The position numbers were made by a program, and so were the translations under genes. The notes below the pieces were generated by a model. That model saw only the letters and a list, made by a program, of their open reading frames with translations, did not search any database and was not told the origin of the DNA. This document shows positions 62,381 to 64,000 of a stretch of 64,000 nt of DNA, piece by piece (within the stretch, counting starts at the first letter, position 1; every line of letters starts with the position of its first letter). This DNA is from Mucilaginibacter terrenus. GTDB taxonomy: Bacteria; Bacteroidota; Bacteroidia; Sphingobacteriales; Sphingobacteriaceae. The stretch covers positions 1-64,000 of the forward strand of contig NZ_QWDE01000007.1 of NCBI RefSeq assembly GCF_003432065.1. Direction: 5' to 3'.

Positions 62381-64000
62381 ATGAAACAGTATTTTAAGAT
62401 AGACGAGTGGAAGATCATCGAAGATGGCTTCGATCCAAAATATAATGAAGTTGCCGAGAGTGTATTTAGCTTAGGTAACGGTCGTATGGGCCAGCGCGCC
62501 AACTTCGAAGAGGCTTATAGCGGCAAAACCCTGCAGGGTAATTATGTAGCAGGCGTTTATTATCCGGATAAAACCCGGGTAGGCTGGTGGAAAAATGGCT
62601 ACCCGGAATATTTCGCCAAGGTGCTTAACGCTGCAAATTGGATAGGGATAGATGTGGTTATTGACGGAGAGCAACTGGATATTGCCAAATGTGAGGTGAT
62701 TAGCTTCAACCGTGAATTGAATATGCGGGAAGGTTACCTGAAGCGCAATTTTACAGTTCGCACAGCATTAGGTAAAGAGGTGCAGGTAGAGGCTATTCGC
62801 TTTTGCAGCATGGTCGACGATGAATGTGGTGCTATTAAATACACTATTACCCCGCTTAACTTAGAAGGAAAAGTATCCCTTACGCCGTATATAGATGGAG
62901 ATGTTGTAAATAAGGATTCTAACTACGATGAGAAGTTTTGGGACGAAGTAAGCAAGCAAACTGATAACGATACAGCCTGTGTACAGCTGCGAACAAAAAA
63001 GACGGGCTTTGAAGTTGCCACCGCCATGAAGGTGACCGTGTTGCTGGATGGTAGCCCTGTCCATTTTAAGTCTGAAGCTGTTCTTAAAGAGAAGTACGCC
63101 GCAGTACAAATCACCCTAGATGCTAAACAAGGGCAACCTATATCGCTGATAAAGTACGCCACTAACGTGTCGTCTCAGAATTACCCGGCAGAAGAGCTAG
63201 TATCTAAAGCTCACGAACGCCTCAATACAATAGCTTCTAAAGGTTTCGATAAAATGCTTGAAGAGCAGGCAGCTGTATGGGCCGAGAAATGGAAGCACAA
63301 TGATATAGTTATAGAAGGTGATGCGGCTGCACAACAAGGCATCCGGTTTAACATATTCCAATTGAACCAAACCTATACAGGGGAGGACGACCGGCTGAAT
63401 ATTGGCCCTAAAGGTTTCACCGGCGAAAAATATGGAGGCTCTACTTACTGGGATACCGAAGCGTATTGCGTGCCGTTTTACCTGGCAACAGCCGAGCAAA
63501 AGGTAGCCCGTAACCTGTTGCTGTACCGGTACAAGCAGTTGGGGAAAGCTATTGAAAACGCTAAGCTTTTGGGTTTTAAAGATGGTGCTGCATTGTACCC
63601 TATGGTTACGATGGATGGTACCGAATGCCATAACGAGTGGGAAATAACTTTTGAGGAAATACACCGAAATGGCGCCATAGCTTATGCTATTTACGACTAT
63701 GTGCGGTATACGGGCGACGAATCTTACCTGGCCGATTACGGATTGGAAGTTCTGATAGCTATATCCCGGTTTTGGGCGCAGCGGGTAAACTGGTCGGAAA
63801 GCAGGGAGCGGTATGTTATGCTGGGCGTTACCGGACCAAATGAGTACGAGAACAATGTAAACAACAACTGGTACACCAGCACCATTGCAGTTTGGTGTAT
63901 GAAGTATACACTGGAGGTTATCGGAAAAGTACAACAGGCAGATAGCACCAAATACCAGGCCCTGGCCGACAAGATCGGCTTTAATGAGGAGAGCGAGTCA
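62381..64000 (+). CDS. GH65 family sugar phosphorylase (5' part, cut by window end)
   Basis: The first 540 codons are in frame and open to the end of the window; the family is about 770 residues long. It has the N-terminal beta-sandwich domain (V-F-S-L-G-N-G-R-M-G-Q-R) and the start of the (alpha/alpha)6 barrel. The general acid is Glu488 in G-P-N-E-Y, with K-G-F-T-G-E-K-Y-G-G-S-T-Y-W-D-T-E before it and N-N-N-W-Y following. GH65 enzymes split maltose, kojibiose, trehalose or similar with phosphate, giving beta-glucose 1-phosphate, the substrate of the PgmB encoded at 38221-38865. Acts in the cytosol; no signal peptide. Confidence 0.93.
   Translation, partial: MKQYFKIDEWKIIEDGFDPKYNEVAESVFSLGNGRMGQRANFEEAYSGKTLQGNYVAGVYYPDKTRVGWWKNGYPEYFAKVLNAANWIGIDVVIDGEQLDIAKCEVISFNRELNMREGYLKRNFTVRTALGKEVQVEAIRFCSMVDDECGAIKYTITPLNLEGKVSLTPYIDGDVVNKDSNYDEKFWDEVSKQTDNDTACVQLRTKKTGFEVATAMKVTVLLDGSPVHFKSEAVLKEKYAAVQITLDAKQGQPISLIKYATNVSSQNYPAEELVSKAHERLNTIASKGFDKMLEEQAAVWAEKWKHNDIVIEGDAAAQQGIRFNIFQLNQTYTGEDDRLNIGPKGFTGEKYGGSTYWDTEAYCVPFYLATAEQKVARNLLLYRYKQLGKAIENAKLLGFKDGAALYPMVTMDGTECHNEWEITFEEIHRNGAIAYAIYDYVRYTGDESYLADYGLEVLIAISRFWAQRVNWSESRERYVMLGVTGPNEYENNVNNNWYTSTIAVWCMKYTLEVIGKVQQADSTKYQALADKIGFNEESES

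Noticed and set aside
63197..63934. 245-codon antisense frame in the GH65 gene
   Set aside because: Opposes the (alpha/alpha)6 barrel with its catalytic Glu; no motif of its own.

Overview
The window looks like chromosomal DNA of a Bacteroidota species, most likely family Sphingobacteriaceae and close to Mucilaginibacter or Pedobacter (inference). Reasons: SusC/SusD outer-membrane pair, a type IX secretion (gliding-motility type) C-terminal sorting domain, DUF2851, DUF6686-like and DUF6090-like genes, many SPII lipoproteins with Cys-Lys-Lys or similar after the lipobox, and repeated promoters of the Bacteroidota type (TAnnTTTG at -7). No rRNA, tRNA or CRISPR array was seen. Nearly all of the window is ordinary chromosomal coding sequence, about 56 genes.

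Layout. 1-3.9 kb: a short AT-rich possible integrase remnant, then ftsK and a LolA-like carrier. 4-6.5 kb: an AurF-type diiron oxygenase, a small GIY-YIG gene enclosed by a perfect 28-bp inverted repeat (a candidate miniature mobile element), and a membrane acetyltransferase-like protein. 6.7-13.7 kb: PhnP-like hydrolase, DUF3072, a GH5 glycosidase, an ectonucleotide-pyrophosphatase-like phosphodiesterase followed by two tandem paralogous secreted proteins (the first frameshifted), and a Tat-exported amidase. 13.8-20.3 kb: AraC-type regulator with an SDR gene, DUF6090, DUF72, PspC, DUF2851, an Fpg/Nei-family glycosylase and a YitT transporter-like protein.

20.4-37.6 kb is the main accessory region. 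A Nudix-fold regulator with a dead Nudix box (NrtR/AraR type) is divergent from a GH3 beta-glucosidase, then follow SusC, SusD, a large ASPIC/UnbV FG-GAP lipoprotein, a vanadium-haloperoxidase/PAP2-like lipoprotein and two tandem FG-GAP lipoproteins that each carry one CxxCH motif at the same residue numbers. The same interrupted palindrome GTGTA-N5-TACAC occurs in the regulator/GH3 intergenic region and in the SusC promoter, so the region is probably one sugar-responsive regulon controlled by the Nudix-type protein.

37.7-50.6 kb: a small lipoprotein behind a PadR-like palindrome, beta-phosphoglucomutase, ferritin and a 2Fe-2S ferredoxin-like protein, thermonuclease, penicillin acylase, SYLF protein, LuxE-like acyl-protein synthetase, a T9SS-sorted surface protein, a PH/SHOCT protein, tyrS and an ACP-phosphodiesterase-like gene. 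50.7-64 kb: rpsA, a large MG2/TonB-plug protein, Xaa-Pro aminopeptidase, pyrR-pyrB with two further membrane-associated genes, a flavin amine oxidase and a GH65 phosphorylase-family gene cut off by the window end.
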